Below, piece after piece: positions 44,851 through 54,275 of a stretch of 64,000 nt of DNA (the stretch's first letter is position 1; each line of letters opens with the position of its first letter). The DNA comes from Pseudomonadota bacterium (GTDB taxonomy: Bacteria > Pseudomonadota > Gammaproteobacteria > Ga0077536): NCBI GenBank assembly GCA_016719885.1, contig JADJYF010000008.1, forward strand, positions 62,001 to 126,000, given 5' to 3'. Below the pieces are notes generated by a model. The model did no database searches, had not been told where the DNA came from, and was given only the letters and a program-made list of their open reading frames with translations. A program made the translations under genes and the position numbers.

Positions 44851-45069
44851 GCGGTGGAACTCCGATGCCGGGGATAGGACAATGATATCGAAGACGACAT
44901 GATCGAGCCGCCGCGTCGGCGCGGCAAGCGCCGTGATCGCTCGATGTCGCAATGTGTGCAGCGCCTCGCGGAGATTCCGCGCGTGGCGCCGCACAGTGTA
45001 AACAATGGTTATTTTTGACGGGCGCGAGCGGTATTCATGCCCCGCCTCTCAGCGTCCCGGAGATCGATC

Positions 45070-45546
45070 ATGCGCCTGATGTCGCTTGCGCTGATGTGCC
45101 TGCTGTCGTGGGGCGCGGCCGGCGCCGACCTGTTTCGCTACGCCGAGCCGGCGCTGGGCCGACTGGTATTCAACCAGGTCCTCACCGATACCCTCAGCGC
45201 GCCGCTGCGCCTGCCCAAGGTCGGCGAGTATTACGCCGAGTTGATCCTGGAACCGGCCGACGGTCAGCAGGACGTGGCCTTGAGCGCACCGCTGTCGCTG
45301 GCCGTCGAGTTGAACGTGGCGCGGCGCGAGCACGCGTTGCTCAAGCGCATCGTCAATGTCAGTTTCGCGCCGGGCGAGCGCTCCAAGACGCTGTTGTGGT
45401 TGAACGCTCCCGATCACCTGCCGACGCGCACCAATCTCGAGCTCGAGGTCAGCGTACGCGATGCCGGCAATACGCAGCCCAACACCGCCAGGCTACGCCT
45501 GCAGTTGACGCGCAAGTTCGAGTTCGCACCGCTTATCGTGCGCTAG
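45070..45546 (+). CDS. secreted protein of unknown function
   Basis: A 158-residue protein with a signal peptide (MRLMSLALMCLLSWGAAGA) and a beta-rich body. GGAG lies 7 bp ahead of ATG 45070; another ATG at 45037 is possible. The mature protein has no cysteines or known motif. Segments such as LPKVGEYYAELILEPADGQQ and SKTLLWLNAPDHLP look like an immunoglobulin-like or beta-sandwich module. A rho-independent terminator follows at 45580. Function not recognised. Confidence 0.6.
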   Translation: MRLMSLALMCLLSWGAAGADLFRYAEPALGRLVFNQVLTDTLSAPLRLPKVGEYYAELILEPADGQQDVALSAPLSLAVELNVARREHALLKRIVNVSFAPGERSKTLLWLNAPDHLPTRTNLELEVSVRDAGNTQPNTARLRLQLTRKFEFAPLIVR

Positions 45547-45579
45547 CGCGAGCAACCGACCACCCTCACCCGCCTCGCA

Positions 45580-45608
45580 ACGCCGGCCTGGCGCCGGCGT
45601 CCTTGTTT
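45580..45608. terminator. rho-independent terminator between convergent genes
   Basis: A perfect 8-bp stem ACGCCGGC/GCCGGCGT (arms 45580-45587 and 45593-45600) with a 5-nt loop, followed by CCTTGTTT on the plus strand. It lies 33 bp after the secreted-protein stop and could also serve the convergent gamma-glutamyltransferase gene. Confidence 0.7.
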
Positions 45609-45613
45609 CACCC

Positions 45614-47239
45614 TCAGTAAGCCGCCACCGCGCCATCGCTGCGCGGATCGCTGGCGCCCGCCAGCATGCCGTCGGGGCCATGCACGATGGCGCCGGCGTG
45701 CCCCATCTGCGCGCTGTAGTCGGGCAGCATTTCGACCGCGTGACCGGCCGCGGCCAGCGCCGCGCCGAGCTCCGCGTCGAAGCGACCTTCCAGTTTCAGT
45801 GTGGTGCTGTCAGCGCCCCAGGTGCGGCCCAGCAGCCACCGCGGGGCGTCGATGGCCGCCTGCAGATCCATGCCGTGCATCACGTGGCGCGTGAACACCG
45901 CGGCCTGGGTCTGGGGCTGACCTTCACCGCCCATGGTGCCGTAGGCCATCACGCGCCCGTCCTGCAAATGCGCGAGCGCCGGTTGAATGGTGTGGAAGGG
46001 CAGGCGCCCGGGTTCGAGCGCGTTCAGCGCCGCGCCGTCCAGCGCGAAACTCATGCCGCGGTTCTGCCAGCACAGGCCGCTATGCGGCAGCACCACGCCG
46101 CTGCCGAATTCCCAGTAGATGCTCTGGATGAAACTGACCATGCGCCCGGCGCCGTCGGCCGCGCCCAACCACACTGTGTCGCCGTGGGACGCCGGCCGTG
46201 GCCACGGCAGGGCGCGCGCCGGGTCGATGCGCGCCGCGCATGCGGCTATGAACGCGTCGTCGAGAAAGCGTGCGATGTCGCCTTGCGCATAGGCCGGATC
46301 GGTGACCTCTGCATCACGTACCAGGAACGCCTGCTTGGTGGCTTCGACCAGGCGATGCACGTAATCGAAGCCCTCGCTGCGCGCCGCCGGCATGCGCGCA
46401 TAGATGGCCAGCAGCAGCAGGGACGCGAGGCCCTGGGTCGGCGGCGGATGGTTGTAGAGACGATGTCCGTCGACCGTCACCGACAGCGGCGCCACGCACC
46501 GCGCGCGATGGGCGGCGAGGTCCGCGTAGCGCAGCGGGCTGCCGAGCTGCTCGAGATCGGCGGCGAGGCTGCGCGCGAGTTCGCCGCGATAGAAATCGTC
46601 CAGGCCGTGACGGGCGAGATGTTCGAGGCTGGTGGCGAGCCGCGCCTGCTTGAACGAGGCGCCGACGGCCGGCGCCGCTCCGGCGTCGAGATAGGCGTGC
46701 GCGAAACCCGGCACGGCCAGCAGTTCTTCGCGCTTGGCCTGGGTGTTGTCGAATTGCGAAGCGGTGACCGCCACGCCGTCGCGCGCGTGCACGATGGCAT
46801 CTTCGAGCAGGCGCGCGAGCGGCAGGCGCCCGCCCCATTGCGCGCTGACGGCGAGCGCCGCGCGCCAGCCCTCGACCGCGCCCGCCACCGTCAGCGCGGC
46901 GTGCGGACCGCGTGCCGGAATCGCATCGAAGCCCGCCTCGCGATAGCGATCGCGCGTCGCGAGCGCCGCCGCCGCGCCGCACGACGCGAGCGCGATCGGC
47001 GCCTGCCCCGGCGCATGGATGAGCCAGAAATTGTCGCCGCCGAGACCGTTCATGTGCGGATAGACGACGGCGATGGCGGCGGCCGCGGCCACCATCGCCT
47101 CGATGGCGTTGCCGCCGTCGTGCAACACCCGCAGGCCGGCGCTGGCCGCCAGGTGATGGGGCGCGCTCAGCATGCCGCGGCGTGCGCGCGCGGTGGCGTT
47201 CACGGCGTCACAGGCGATGGCGCGCGATGGCCGCGACAT
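45614..47239 (-). CDS. gamma-glutamyltransferase family protein
   Basis: A 541-residue N-terminal-nucleophile hydrolase of the GGT family. The N-terminal half has SAPHHLAASAGLRVL and GGNAIEAMVAAAAAIAVVYP, and the self-cleavage site with the catalytic Thr is in HGDTVWLG (about residue 350). C-terminal parts include GEGQPQTQAAVFTRHVMHG. No export signal is obvious; it may be cytoplasmic as in some members. It transfers or hydrolyses gamma-glutamyl groups, or acts on a related amide or acylase substrate. The start overlaps the enolase-superfamily gene by 32 bp; a later start is possible, but the first residues are family-like. It belongs to a leftward catabolic run. Confidence 0.88.
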   Translation of the reverse strand: MSRPSRAIACDAVNATARARRGMLSAPHHLAASAGLRVLHDGGNAIEAMVAAAAAIAVVYPHMNGLGGDNFWLIHAPGQAPIALASCGAAAALATRDRYREAGFDAIPARGPHAALTVAGAVEGWRAALAVSAQWGGRLPLARLLEDAIVHARDGVAVTASQFDNTQAKREELLAVPGFAHAYLDAGAAPAVGASFKQARLATSLEHLARHGLDDFYRGELARSLAADLEQLGSPLRYADLAAHRARCVAPLSVTVDGHRLYNHPPPTQGLASLLLLAIYARMPAARSEGFDYVHRLVEATKQAFLVRDAEVTDPAYAQGDIARFLDDAFIAACAARIDPARALPWPRPASHGDTVWLGAADGAGRMVSFIQSIYWEFGSGVVLPHSGLCWQNRGMSFALDGAALNALEPGRLPFHTIQPALAHLQDGRVMAYGTMGGEGQPQTQAAVFTRHVMHGMDLQAAIDAPRWLLGRTWGADSTTLKLEGRFDAELGAALAAAGHAVEMLPDYSAQMGHAGAIVHGPDGMLAGASDPRSDGAVAAY

Positions 47240-48278
47240 CCCACTCGATACCGATGCCGGGCCGCGCCGGCGGCGTCAGCGTGCCATCGACCAAGGTCCA
47301 CGGCTCGCTCTGCAGGCCGTTGGCCACGTCCAGCCATTCGAGATAGTGGGCGGTGGGCGTCGCGCACAAGAGATGGCTGCTGGCCTCCGGAAAAAGATGC
47401 GAGGAGCATTCCATCTGCGCGCTGCGCGCCAGCGCCGCCGCTTCCAGCCAGCCGCTCACGCCGCGGATGAACTGCGGGTCGGGCATCACGTAGTCCATGG
47501 CGCGCGCGGTGATGGCGGCGCGCATTTCATCGGCGCTGTTGAAGTTCTCGCCGATCTGAATGGGCGTATCGAGACTCGCGGCGAGTTCGGCGTGGGTTGC
47601 GTAGTCGTCGGCGGCCACCGGTTCTTCGATCCAGGCCAGGCCTTCGTCATCCAGCGCGCGGCAGCGCAGGCGTGCTTCCTGCGGGGTCAGCGACTGGTTG
47701 TAGTCGACCATCAGCGCGCGATCGCCGAGTACGCGACGGGCAGCGCGCACGGCGGCGAGATCCTCGGCGAAATTGTCGAAGCCGAGTTTGATCTTGAGCG
47801 CGCGATGGCCCTCGTCGACCGCCGCCTGGGCGACTTCCACCACTGCCGCGGCGTCGTACATGCCGGCGCTCATGTAGACCGGCACCGGTCGCGGCGCGCA
47901 GCCCAGGGTCTTGTACAAGGGTTCGCCGCGGCTGCGTGCGTAGGCGTCCCACCACGCCATGTCGAGCGCACCCAGCGCCACCCCCACCAGGTTCTTCGCG
48001 CCCCACAGGCGCAGTCGCCGCAGCATGAAGGTATACAGGTCGCGCGGCTGCAGTTCCAAGCCGGCCACCATCTGGCCGAGGCCCAGGATCGCGCTCTCCA
48101 GGGCCGGCAACAGTTCCGGCAGGTAGATCTCGGCGTAGGCATGACCGGTGATGCCGGCATCGGTATGCAGATCGATCAATACCAGCGGAAAACGTTCGAT
48201 ATGCCCCGACGCGGTTTTCAAGGGACGCGCCAAGGGTGACAGCACCGGCGTGGTGGTGAGGGAAGTGATGATGGTCAT
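47208..48278 (-). CDS. enolase-superfamily enzyme, mandelate racemase/muconate-lactonizing type
   Basis: A 356-residue cytoplasmic enzyme of the enolase superfamily. The N-terminal capping domain leads into a TIM barrel whose metal ligands are expected in LMVDYNQSL (Asp), WIEEPV (Glu) and IQIGENF (Glu). The KxK motif in LKIKLGF supplies a catalytic base, as in the mandelate racemase subgroup. It abstracts a proton alpha to a carboxylate from an unknown sugar acid or hydroxyacid. It lies in the run after the UPF0126 gene (57 bp) and overlaps the GGT gene. Confidence 0.9.
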   Translation of the reverse strand: MTIITSLTTTPVLSPLARPLKTASGHIERFPLVLIDLHTDAGITGHAYAEIYLPELLPALESAILGLGQMVAGLELQPRDLYTFMLRRLRLWGAKNLVGVALGALDMAWWDAYARSRGEPLYKTLGCAPRPVPVYMSAGMYDAAAVVEVAQAAVDEGHRALKIKLGFDNFAEDLAAVRAARRVLGDRALMVDYNQSLTPQEARLRCRALDDEGLAWIEEPVAADDYATHAELAASLDTPIQIGENFNSADEMRAAITARAMDYVMPDPQFIRGVSGWLEAAALARSAQMECSSHLFPEASSHLLCATPTAHYLEWLDVANGLQSEPWTLVDGTLTPPARPGIGIEWDVAAIARHRL

Positions 48279-48335
48279 AGCGATTCCAGATCCGTGGGGC
48301 GCGAGTCATTCGCCCATTGCTTGATGGCGCGCGGT

Positions 48336-48938
48336 TCAGCGCATGGAAAATTTCGGCAGCTTGATACGCCAGTGAATGCCCGCCATGCGGATCATGAACA
48401 CCGCCAGCGTCGGCGCGGCCACGGCAAGCGTGCCTTGCATGTGCCAGGCGCTGGTCAAGACCAGCAGCAGCGCGCCGCTCCAGGCGGCCGTCGCGTACAG
48501 TTCGCCGCTGAACACCAGCGGCACTTCGTTACACAGCACGTCGCGCACGATGCCGCCGAACACGCCGGTGATGACGCCCATCAGGCTCGCCACCAGCCAA
48601 TGGGCGTCGAGGTCCAGCGCGATGCGCGTGCCGAGTATCGTGAACAGCGCGAGGCCCAGCGCGTCGGGGATCAGGAACAGGCGCTGCGGCAGGCGCACCA
48701 GGCGCGCCACCACGAAGGTCGCGACGCCGGCCAGCAGGGCCGCCACCAGGTAATCGTGATTGACCACCCAGAACACCGGCCGCGCCAACAGCAGGTCGCG
48801 CAGCGTGCCGCCACCGAGGGCCGCGACCAGCGCGATCACCACCACGCCGAACAGGTCGATGTGCTTGCGTCCGGCTTCCAGCACGCCGGTGACGGCGCAC
48901 ACCGCGACGCCGGCGAGACCCAGCACATCCTGCGGCAC
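48336..48938 (-). CDS. UPF0126 / trimeric intracellular cation channel-like membrane protein
   Basis: A 200-residue protein with about seven membrane helices in two three-helix repeats. The glycine-rich repeats ALGGGTLRDLLL and GVFGGIVRDVLC are the family signature. Members are linked to cation permeability, and in some bacteria to glycine transport. The GTG at 48938 is taken as start because the frame upstream overlaps the zinc dehydrogenase gene and is Pro/Arg-rich; it begins just 10 bp after that stop. Confidence 0.87.
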   Translation of the reverse strand: MPQDVLGLAGVAVCAVTGVLEAGRKHIDLFGVVVIALVAALGGGTLRDLLLARPVFWVVNHDYLVAALLAGVATFVVARLVRLPQRLFLIPDALGLALFTILGTRIALDLDAHWLVASLMGVITGVFGGIVRDVLCNEVPLVFSGELYATAAWSGALLLVLTSAWHMQGTLAVAAPTLAVFMIRMAGIHWRIKLPKFSMR

Positions 48939-48948
48939 GGCGCGACGC

Positions 48949-49989
48949 TCAACCCGGCTCGAGCAGCACCTTGCACGCGCTCTTGTCGGTCTTGAGCGAG
49001 GTGAAGGCGGCGGGGAAGGCCTCGAAACCAACCACCGCCGACAGCAGCGGCGAGGGATCGATGCGGCCCTGGTCGATCAGTTCGATGGCGATTTCGAAAT
49101 CGCGCTTGCGGTACATGAACACGTAATTGATCTGCAGCTCCTTGCTGATGGCCTTGGGCGGCAGCACGGTGTCCGGCGCCATGCATACACCGACGATGAC
49201 GATGCGGCCGTTGGACGGCGCATAGTCCATCGCCAGCTGCTGGGTGCCGGGCACGCCTATGCATTCGAGGATGACGTCGGCGCGCCCGCCGGCCGCGCGC
49301 TTGCAAGTGCCGACCACGTCTTCGACGGCGGCGTTGACGGTCGCGGTCGCGCCCATCTTCATGGCGAGTTCGAGGCGCGCCGGCACCTTGTCCGACACCA
49401 CCACCGCCTGCGCGCCGTAGTAGCGCGCCCACATCGTCGCCGCGAGGCCGATGGGTCCCGCGCCCATGATCAGGACCCGTTCGCCGGGCGCGATGCGCGC
49501 CACGTGCACCGCGTGCAGGCCGACGGCCAGCGGCTCGACCATGGCGCCCAGCCGCCAATCGACGCCGGGCGGCAGCAGCAAGGCTTCGCTGGCGCCGACG
49601 CGCAGGTATTCGGCATAAGCGCCGGGCAGATCGCCCAAGCCCGTGTAGCGCACCGTCGCGCAGCGATGCCCCATGCCCGACAGGCACGGCTGGCATTGAC
49701 CGCAGCCGATGAAAGGCAGGGCCGTGACGCGATCGCCAACCTTCCATTTCGGTGCTGCGTCGCGCCCCACTTCCACCACTTCGCCGCAGAATTCGTGGCC
49801 CATCACCGTGCCGGCCGGCAGCGGCCGCATGCCGCCTTCCGGACCATGCACGTCGGCCATGTGCAGGTCGGAGCCACAGATGCCGCAGCACTTGACGGCA
49901 ATCATGAGGTCGCGCGCGCCGATGCGCGGTTCGGGCACCTGTTCGATGGTGAGCGCCGCTTCGGCGCGATGGAATACCGCTGCACGCAT
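48949..49989 (-). CDS. zinc-dependent alcohol dehydrogenase, medium-chain
   Basis: A 346-residue NAD(P)-dependent medium-chain dehydrogenase. Catalytic zinc site: CGICGSD (Cys about 37) and GHEFCGEV; structural zinc Cys cluster at GCGQCQPCLSGMGHRC; nucleotide-binding Rossmann motif GAGPIGL. It resembles sorbitol, threonine or formaldehyde dehydrogenases in plan. The ATG at 49989 has a good GGAGG ahead and begins MRAAVFHR, typical for the family. It is the first gene of the leftward run to the UPF0126, enolase-superfamily and GGT genes, which fits a catabolic operon. The substrate is not shown. Confidence 0.93.
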   Translation of the reverse strand: MRAAVFHRAEAALTIEQVPEPRIGARDLMIAVKCCGICGSDLHMADVHGPEGGMRPLPAGTVMGHEFCGEVVEVGRDAAPKWKVGDRVTALPFIGCGQCQPCLSGMGHRCATVRYTGLGDLPGAYAEYLRVGASEALLLPPGVDWRLGAMVEPLAVGLHAVHVARIAPGERVLIMGAGPIGLAATMWARYYGAQAVVVSDKVPARLELAMKMGATATVNAAVEDVVGTCKRAAGGRADVILECIGVPGTQQLAMDYAPSNGRIVIVGVCMAPDTVLPPKAISKELQINYVFMYRKRDFEIAIELIDQGRIDPSPLLSAVVGFEAFPAAFTSLKTDKSACKVLLEPG

Positions 49990-50241
49990 GTCGAGATCCT
50001 CCCCGCTGAGATGCACGTCGATGCGCGGTCGACGGATACACGCGCAATCGCGCCCTGGCAAAGGGTTTGTATCAAGCGCCTGTCACACTGACAAGCGGCG
50101 CGGTTGGACGGCCATGGCGCGCACGGTGCCGGCACCTGGCAAGACCTTAGACCACCACGGCTGGCGGTGCGCCGGCGGCGCTTTAGCGTCGCGCAAGGTC
50201 GGCGGTTACACTCGTCGGCACATTCCTTGGGAGAGTCGTTG

Positions 50242-51423
50242 GTGGACTTGTCATTCGGCCCGGCCTACGAGGCGTTCCGCGCGCAGTTGCGCGCCTTCAT
50301 CGAGCAACATGGCCACGAGGCGCCCGAGCGCGTCGACCTGCGCGCGCCGCGCACCCTGGCCTGGCAACAAGAGCTCATCGAACACGGCTACGCGGGGCGC
50401 ACCATCCCGCGTGAGTACGGCGGCCATGGCGCGCCGCCCGACATCCTCGAGGCGCGCATCATCGCCGAGGAATTCGCCCGCGCGCAGGTCTCGCCCGGAC
50501 TCGCCGGCCAGGGCATCAAGATGTTGATCCCGACCCTGCTGCATTTCGGCAGCGAGGCGCAGCGTCGACAGTTCATCCGCCCGACCCTGTACGGCGAGAT
50601 GATCTGGTGCCAGGGCTATTCGGAACCGAACGCCGGCAGCGATCTCGCCAGCCTGCGCACCCATGCCGTGCTGGAAGGCGATCACTGGCGCGTCAACGGC
50701 CAGAAGATCTGGACCAGCACCGCGCATCTCGCCGACTGGATGTTCTGTCTGGTGCGCACCGAACCCGATGCACCCAAGCACCAGGGCATCAGTTTCCTGC
50801 TGTTCCCGATGTCGACGCCCGGCATCGAAGTGCGGCCGCTCACCACCATGGTCGGCGACGCGAGCTTCAACGAGGTGTTCTTCACCGATGTGCGGGTGCC
50901 GCGTGATTCGATGATCGGGCAACGCGGCGATGGTTGGAAAGTCGCCAATACCCTGCTCGGCTTCGAGCGCGGCATGCTCGGCGATCCGAACAACACGCTG
51001 ATGCGCTTCAACGCGCTGGTGGAGCTCATGAAGCGCGAAACCGTCGACGGTACGCGCCTCATCGACAATCCGCTGCTGCGCGAACGCCTGATGAAGATCC
51101 AGGGCCGCATGCTGGCGCTGCGCGCCAACGATCTGCGCTTGTTGTCCGCCGGCGTCAACGACACACCGGCGCGTCTCGCCGGCCTGGTGGTGAAACTGGT
51201 CGGCACCGAGCTCCGTCACGAACTCGAAGCGCTCGCCATCGACGCCCTGGGTGAGATCGGCGCGCTGTACCGCGGCAGCCCGCTGCTGCGCGACGACGGC
51301 ATGTGGCAGCAGCATTACATGTATTTCCTGGGCCTCATCATCGGCGGCGGCACCGCGCAGATCCAGAAGAACATCATCGCCGAACGCGGGCTCGGCATGC
51401 CGCGCGAACCGAAACTGGCCTGA
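50242..51423 (+). CDS. acyl-CoA dehydrogenase family protein (first of pair)
   Basis: A 393-residue flavoprotein with the ACAD fold. The N-terminal helical domain, the beta domain with CQGYSEPNAGSDLASLRT and WRVNGQKIWTS, and the C-terminal helical domain are all present. The GTG at 50242 has GGGAGAG ahead; the adjacent TTG 50239 is an alternative. The other gene of the pair starts 10 bp after its stop, which suggests an alpha-beta heteromer, as known for steroid and branched-chain acyl-CoA dehydrogenases. It is divergent from the zinc dehydrogenase gene. Confidence 0.93.
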   Translation: MDLSFGPAYEAFRAQLRAFIEQHGHEAPERVDLRAPRTLAWQQELIEHGYAGRTIPREYGGHGAPPDILEARIIAEEFARAQVSPGLAGQGIKMLIPTLLHFGSEAQRRQFIRPTLYGEMIWCQGYSEPNAGSDLASLRTHAVLEGDHWRVNGQKIWTSTAHLADWMFCLVRTEPDAPKHQGISFLLFPMSTPGIEVRPLTTMVGDASFNEVFFTDVRVPRDSMIGQRGDGWKVANTLLGFERGMLGDPNNTLMRFNALVELMKRETVDGTRLIDNPLLRERLMKIQGRMLALRANDLRLLSAGVNDTPARLAGLVVKLVGTELRHELEALAIDALGEIGALYRGSPLLRDDGMWQQHYMYFLGLIIGGGTAQIQKNIIAERGLGMPREPKLA

Positions 51424-51433
51424 GGCAAGCACC

Positions 51434-52516
51434 ATGGATTTCGGACTGTCCGAACAACAGACCCTGCTGGCCGACAGCGTGTCGCGACTGCTCGCCGATC
51501 ACGCGCCGCTCACCCGCACGCGTCGCTTCGCCGAACAACTGGAAGCGCGCGCCGAGGACGTGTGGCAGGCCGTCACCGACATCGGCCTGCCCGGTCTCGT
51601 CATCGACGAGGCGCACGGCGGCAGCGGCCTTGGCATGCTGGAAGCGGCGCTGGTGGCGGAATGCCTGGGCCGGCACGTCGCGCCGCTGCCCTTCGTGGCA
51701 ACCGCCGTGCTGGCGCCGCTGGCCGTGCAATGCGCCGGCAGCCCCGCGCAACGCGCCGAATGGTTGCCGCGACTGGCGAGCGGCGCACTGGTGGCGGGCG
51801 CGGCGCTGGCCGAGCTATGCGGCGCGCGTGAAGACGCCGGTGTGCGACTGGAAGGCGGCCGCCTGTTCGGCCGCGCGCTGTTCGTGCTCGACTTCGAGGC
51901 CGATGTCTACCTGGTCGCGAGTCGCGAGGCACGGTTGTTCATGGTGCACGCCGATGCGGCGGGCCTGTCGCGTCAAGCCTTGATCAGCATCGACCGCACA
52001 CGCCGCCTCGGCGAACTTCGTTTCGACGGCGTGGCTGCCGAGCTGCTGCCCGGCAGCGACGATGCGCGTCATGCCAGGACGCTCATTGCCCATGGCCGCG
52101 TATTGCATGCCGCCGACACGCTGGGCGCGGCGCAGGCCATGCTCGACATGGCAGTCGCCTACGCCGGCACGCGCGAACAATTCGGGCGCGTGATCGGCTC
52201 GTTCCAGGCGGTCAAGCATCTGTGCGCGGAGATGGCCGCCGCGCTCGAACCGTGCCGCGCTCTCACCTGGTATGCCGCCCATGCCTTGAGCGCCCTGCCG
52301 GCGGAAGCCGAACTCTACGCCTGCCACGCCAAGGCCCACCTAGCCGAAGTCGGCAGCTTCATCGCGCGCACCGCCACCGAAGTGCACGGCGGCATGGGCT
52401 TTACCGATCTGCTGGGCCTGCACTACTGGTTCAAGCGCATCGGCCTGAACCGTCAGCTGCTCGGCAGCGCGGAGCGCGCGCGCGAGGAAGCGGCGCAACT
52501 GCAGGGTTTGTGCTGA
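51434..52516 (+). CDS. acyl-CoA dehydrogenase family protein (second of pair)
   Basis: A 360-residue acyl-CoA-dehydrogenase-like protein that opens MDFGLSEQQTLLADSVSRLL, with AYAGTREQFGRVIGSFQAVK and EVHGGMGFTDLLGLHYWFKR in the C-terminal FAD/tetramer region. The middle domain is shortened and variable. In heteromeric ACADs, one subunit supplies FAD contacts and the other the catalytic base. No Glu is clearly placed here, so division of labour cannot be told. The ATG at 51434 follows the first gene by 10 bp. Confidence 0.92.
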   Translation: MDFGLSEQQTLLADSVSRLLADHAPLTRTRRFAEQLEARAEDVWQAVTDIGLPGLVIDEAHGGSGLGMLEAALVAECLGRHVAPLPFVATAVLAPLAVQCAGSPAQRAEWLPRLASGALVAGAALAELCGAREDAGVRLEGGRLFGRALFVLDFEADVYLVASREARLFMVHADAAGLSRQALISIDRTRRLGELRFDGVAAELLPGSDDARHARTLIAHGRVLHAADTLGAAQAMLDMAVAYAGTREQFGRVIGSFQAVKHLCAEMAAALEPCRALTWYAAHALSALPAEAELYACHAKAHLAEVGSFIARTATEVHGGMGFTDLLGLHYWFKRIGLNRQLLGSAERAREEAAQLQGLC

Positions 52517-52597
52517 CCCGAGCGAGGCCTGCAAGCGGTCTCGAAATTCAGCGATCGCGGTCATTTCGCGACCAGCTCCAGAGCTGCGCGCGCAACT

Positions 52598-53515
52598 TCA
52601 GGCACCGCCCCGCTCGCGCGCGACGATGCCGAACAACAGTTCGCGGAACCAGCTGTAGGCGGCGTGCTGACCCAAGCGTTTGTGCCACAACAGCTGGATG
52701 TGGGCGTAATTGGGCGGTGTCGCCACCGGCGACGGGCGCAGCTTCAGCCCGTACAGCGGCGCGTAGAGTTCGGCGATGCGGCGCGGGATGGTGGTGATGA
52801 GATCGCTGGCCGCGATGATCGCCGGCACCACGGTGAAATGATTGACCGTCAGCGCGATGCGGCGCGTCAGGCCGTGGCGCGCCAGCGCCTCGTCGACGAA
52901 GCCGCTCGGATCGCCGCGCGGCGTCACCAGCAGGTGGTGGGCCTGGGCATAGCGTTTCAGATCGAAGCGGCCGCGCGCCAGCGCGTGACCGGCGCGCATC
53001 ACGCAAGAGAAATTGTTGTCATCGATGATCGAGACCCCGAAGCGCTCCGGGATCTCGCCATAGGTGCCGAGCGCGAAATCGGCCTCGCGCGTGTCGAGGC
53101 GCTCGAAGGCCTTGCCGGCCGGCGGCACCACGCGCACGTCGATGCCGGGCGCGAGTTCGGCGAGGCGCGCCATCAACACCGGCATGGCGGTGCTGACCAT
53201 GTAATCGTTGGTATCGATGGTGAAAGTGCGCTCGGCGCTCGCCGGATCGAAATGCTGGGGATCGAGCGCCGACTCCAGCGCGGTCAGCACCGCGTGGATT
53301 TGCGGCGCCAGTTCCAGCGCGCGCGGCGTCGGCAACATGCCGTCGGGCGCGCGAATGAACAACTCATCCTTGAGGTGATGGCGCAGGCGCGACAACGCGT
53401 TGCTGAACGCCGGTTGCGACAGCGCGATGCGCTGCGCGGCGCGCGTCACGTTGCGCTCCGCCATCAGCGCATCGAAGATCACCAGCAGGTTGAGATCGAG
53501 ACGGCGTAGATTCAT
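52598..53515 (-). CDS. LysR family transcriptional regulator
   Basis: A 305-residue LysR protein: N-terminal winged helix (AERNVTRAAQRIALSQPAFSN, about 19-39) and a C-terminal substrate-binding domain. The DNA-binding part (RRLDLNLLVIFDALMAERN) is like the NodD/LeuO/NagR group. It is convergent with the acyl-CoA dehydrogenase pair and faces away from copC across a 346-bp region. A target could be either side, but the neighbours suggest an aromatic or acyl-CoA inducer. The effector is unknown. Confidence 0.94.
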   Translation of the reverse strand: MNLRRLDLNLLVIFDALMAERNVTRAAQRIALSQPAFSNALSRLRHHLKDELFIRAPDGMLPTPRALELAPQIHAVLTALESALDPQHFDPASAERTFTIDTNDYMVSTAMPVLMARLAELAPGIDVRVVPPAGKAFERLDTREADFALGTYGEIPERFGVSIIDDNNFSCVMRAGHALARGRFDLKRYAQAHHLLVTPRGDPSGFVDEALARHGLTRRIALTVNHFTVVPAIIAASDLITTIPRRIAELYAPLYGLKLRPSPVATPPNYAHIQLLWHKRLGQHAAYSWFRELLFGIVARERGGA

Positions 53516-53861
53516 GAAGTGAATGTTGGTTGTTCTTTAAATCCATTTCAATAATTGCCTGGGCTCGCCCACACTCGTCCCACGTGAAGCCAGATGTTTC
53601 TTGTGGCCCCTGTCGTGTGCCGCCCCTCCCTGTAACGGTGCGCGACTCTGGCGCCGGAGCGGATAATCCCCATCCGCTCCGGCGCCCCCTCTGCTGTGCC
53701 GAAGTCGGTCGTCATTTCCACACACTCCATGTGCGCATCGTGCCGACATTTGATCCAGACTGGGGCAAGCGCCAGGCGAACTGGTAAATTACCGAGCTGC
53801 GAGGTGGCGCCTGGCTGCGAATGATCGCGGAGTGCACGCCTCGCGCAGTGGGGAATTCAGC
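53516..53861. other. intergenic region between LysR and copC
   Basis: A 346-bp stretch with one striking element, the perfect hairpin at 53650-53686. No small gene with a start signal is seen. LysR and copC promoters should lie here but I cannot place them. Confidence 0.6.
53650..53686. other. perfect 14-bp stem hairpin
   Basis: Arms GGCGCCGGAGCGGA (53650-53663) and TCCGCTCCGGCGCC (53673-53686) with a 9-nt loop. There is no U-tract on either strand, so a simple rho-independent terminator is unlikely; a regulatory operator, RNA element or repeat is possible. Confidence 0.7.
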
Positions 53862-54266
53862 ATGAAGCGATGTGTCCTCGGTGGCGGCGAGCGCCGCGCC
53901 GACGGTTTGGCTTTGTGGCTGCTGCTCGGGGTGCTGGTGCTGTTCGCCCCCTGGCAACCGGCAGCCGCACACGCCCTGGTGGTAGACAGTCAGCCGCCCG
54001 CCCATGGCCAGGTGGCGGCCGGCGAGGTCGCCGTCGATCTGAAATTCAACAGCCGTCTCGATCGCAAGCGCGCGCGCCTGCGCCTGATCGATGCCGCCGG
54101 TACGGCCCGCGATCTCGTGGTGCTGGACGATGGTGGCGCCGAACACCTGCGCGCCGCCGCCGGCGCGCTGACGGGCGGCGAGTACCGCATCGAGTGGTAC
54201 GTGCTGAGCCCCGATGGCCATGTCACGCGCGGCAATGTGCCGTTCTCGGTGAAGGCGCAGCCCTAG
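53862..54266 (+). CDS. copper resistance protein CopC-like
   Basis: A 134-residue secreted beta-sandwich protein. The signal peptide ends at PAAA and the mature chain begins HALVVDSQPP; the N-terminal His is the usual Cu(II) ligand. A second likely ligand pair is in SPDGHVTRG (Asp and His). CopC-like proteins bind copper in the periplasm and work with the membrane protein CopD, which follows directly (9 bp to the next GTG). The ATG at 53862 has GGGGA 8 bp ahead. Confidence 0.88.
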   Translation: MKRCVLGGGERRADGLALWLLLGVLVLFAPWQPAAAHALVVDSQPPAHGQVAAGEVAVDLKFNSRLDRKRARLRLIDAAGTARDLVVLDDGGAEHLRAAAGALTGGEYRIEWYVLSPDGHVTRGNVPFSVKAQP

Positions 54267-54275
54267 GGTAAAGAC

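Noticed and set aside
42739..44877. 712-residue rightward open frame
   Set aside because: Antisense of the RTX gene, made open by repeat codons and GC bias. It has no start signal or domain.
48939..49031. Longer N-terminus of the UPF0126 protein
   Set aside because: The added residues are Pro/Arg/Ser-rich and overlap the zinc dehydrogenase gene; the family begins near VPQDVLGLAG.
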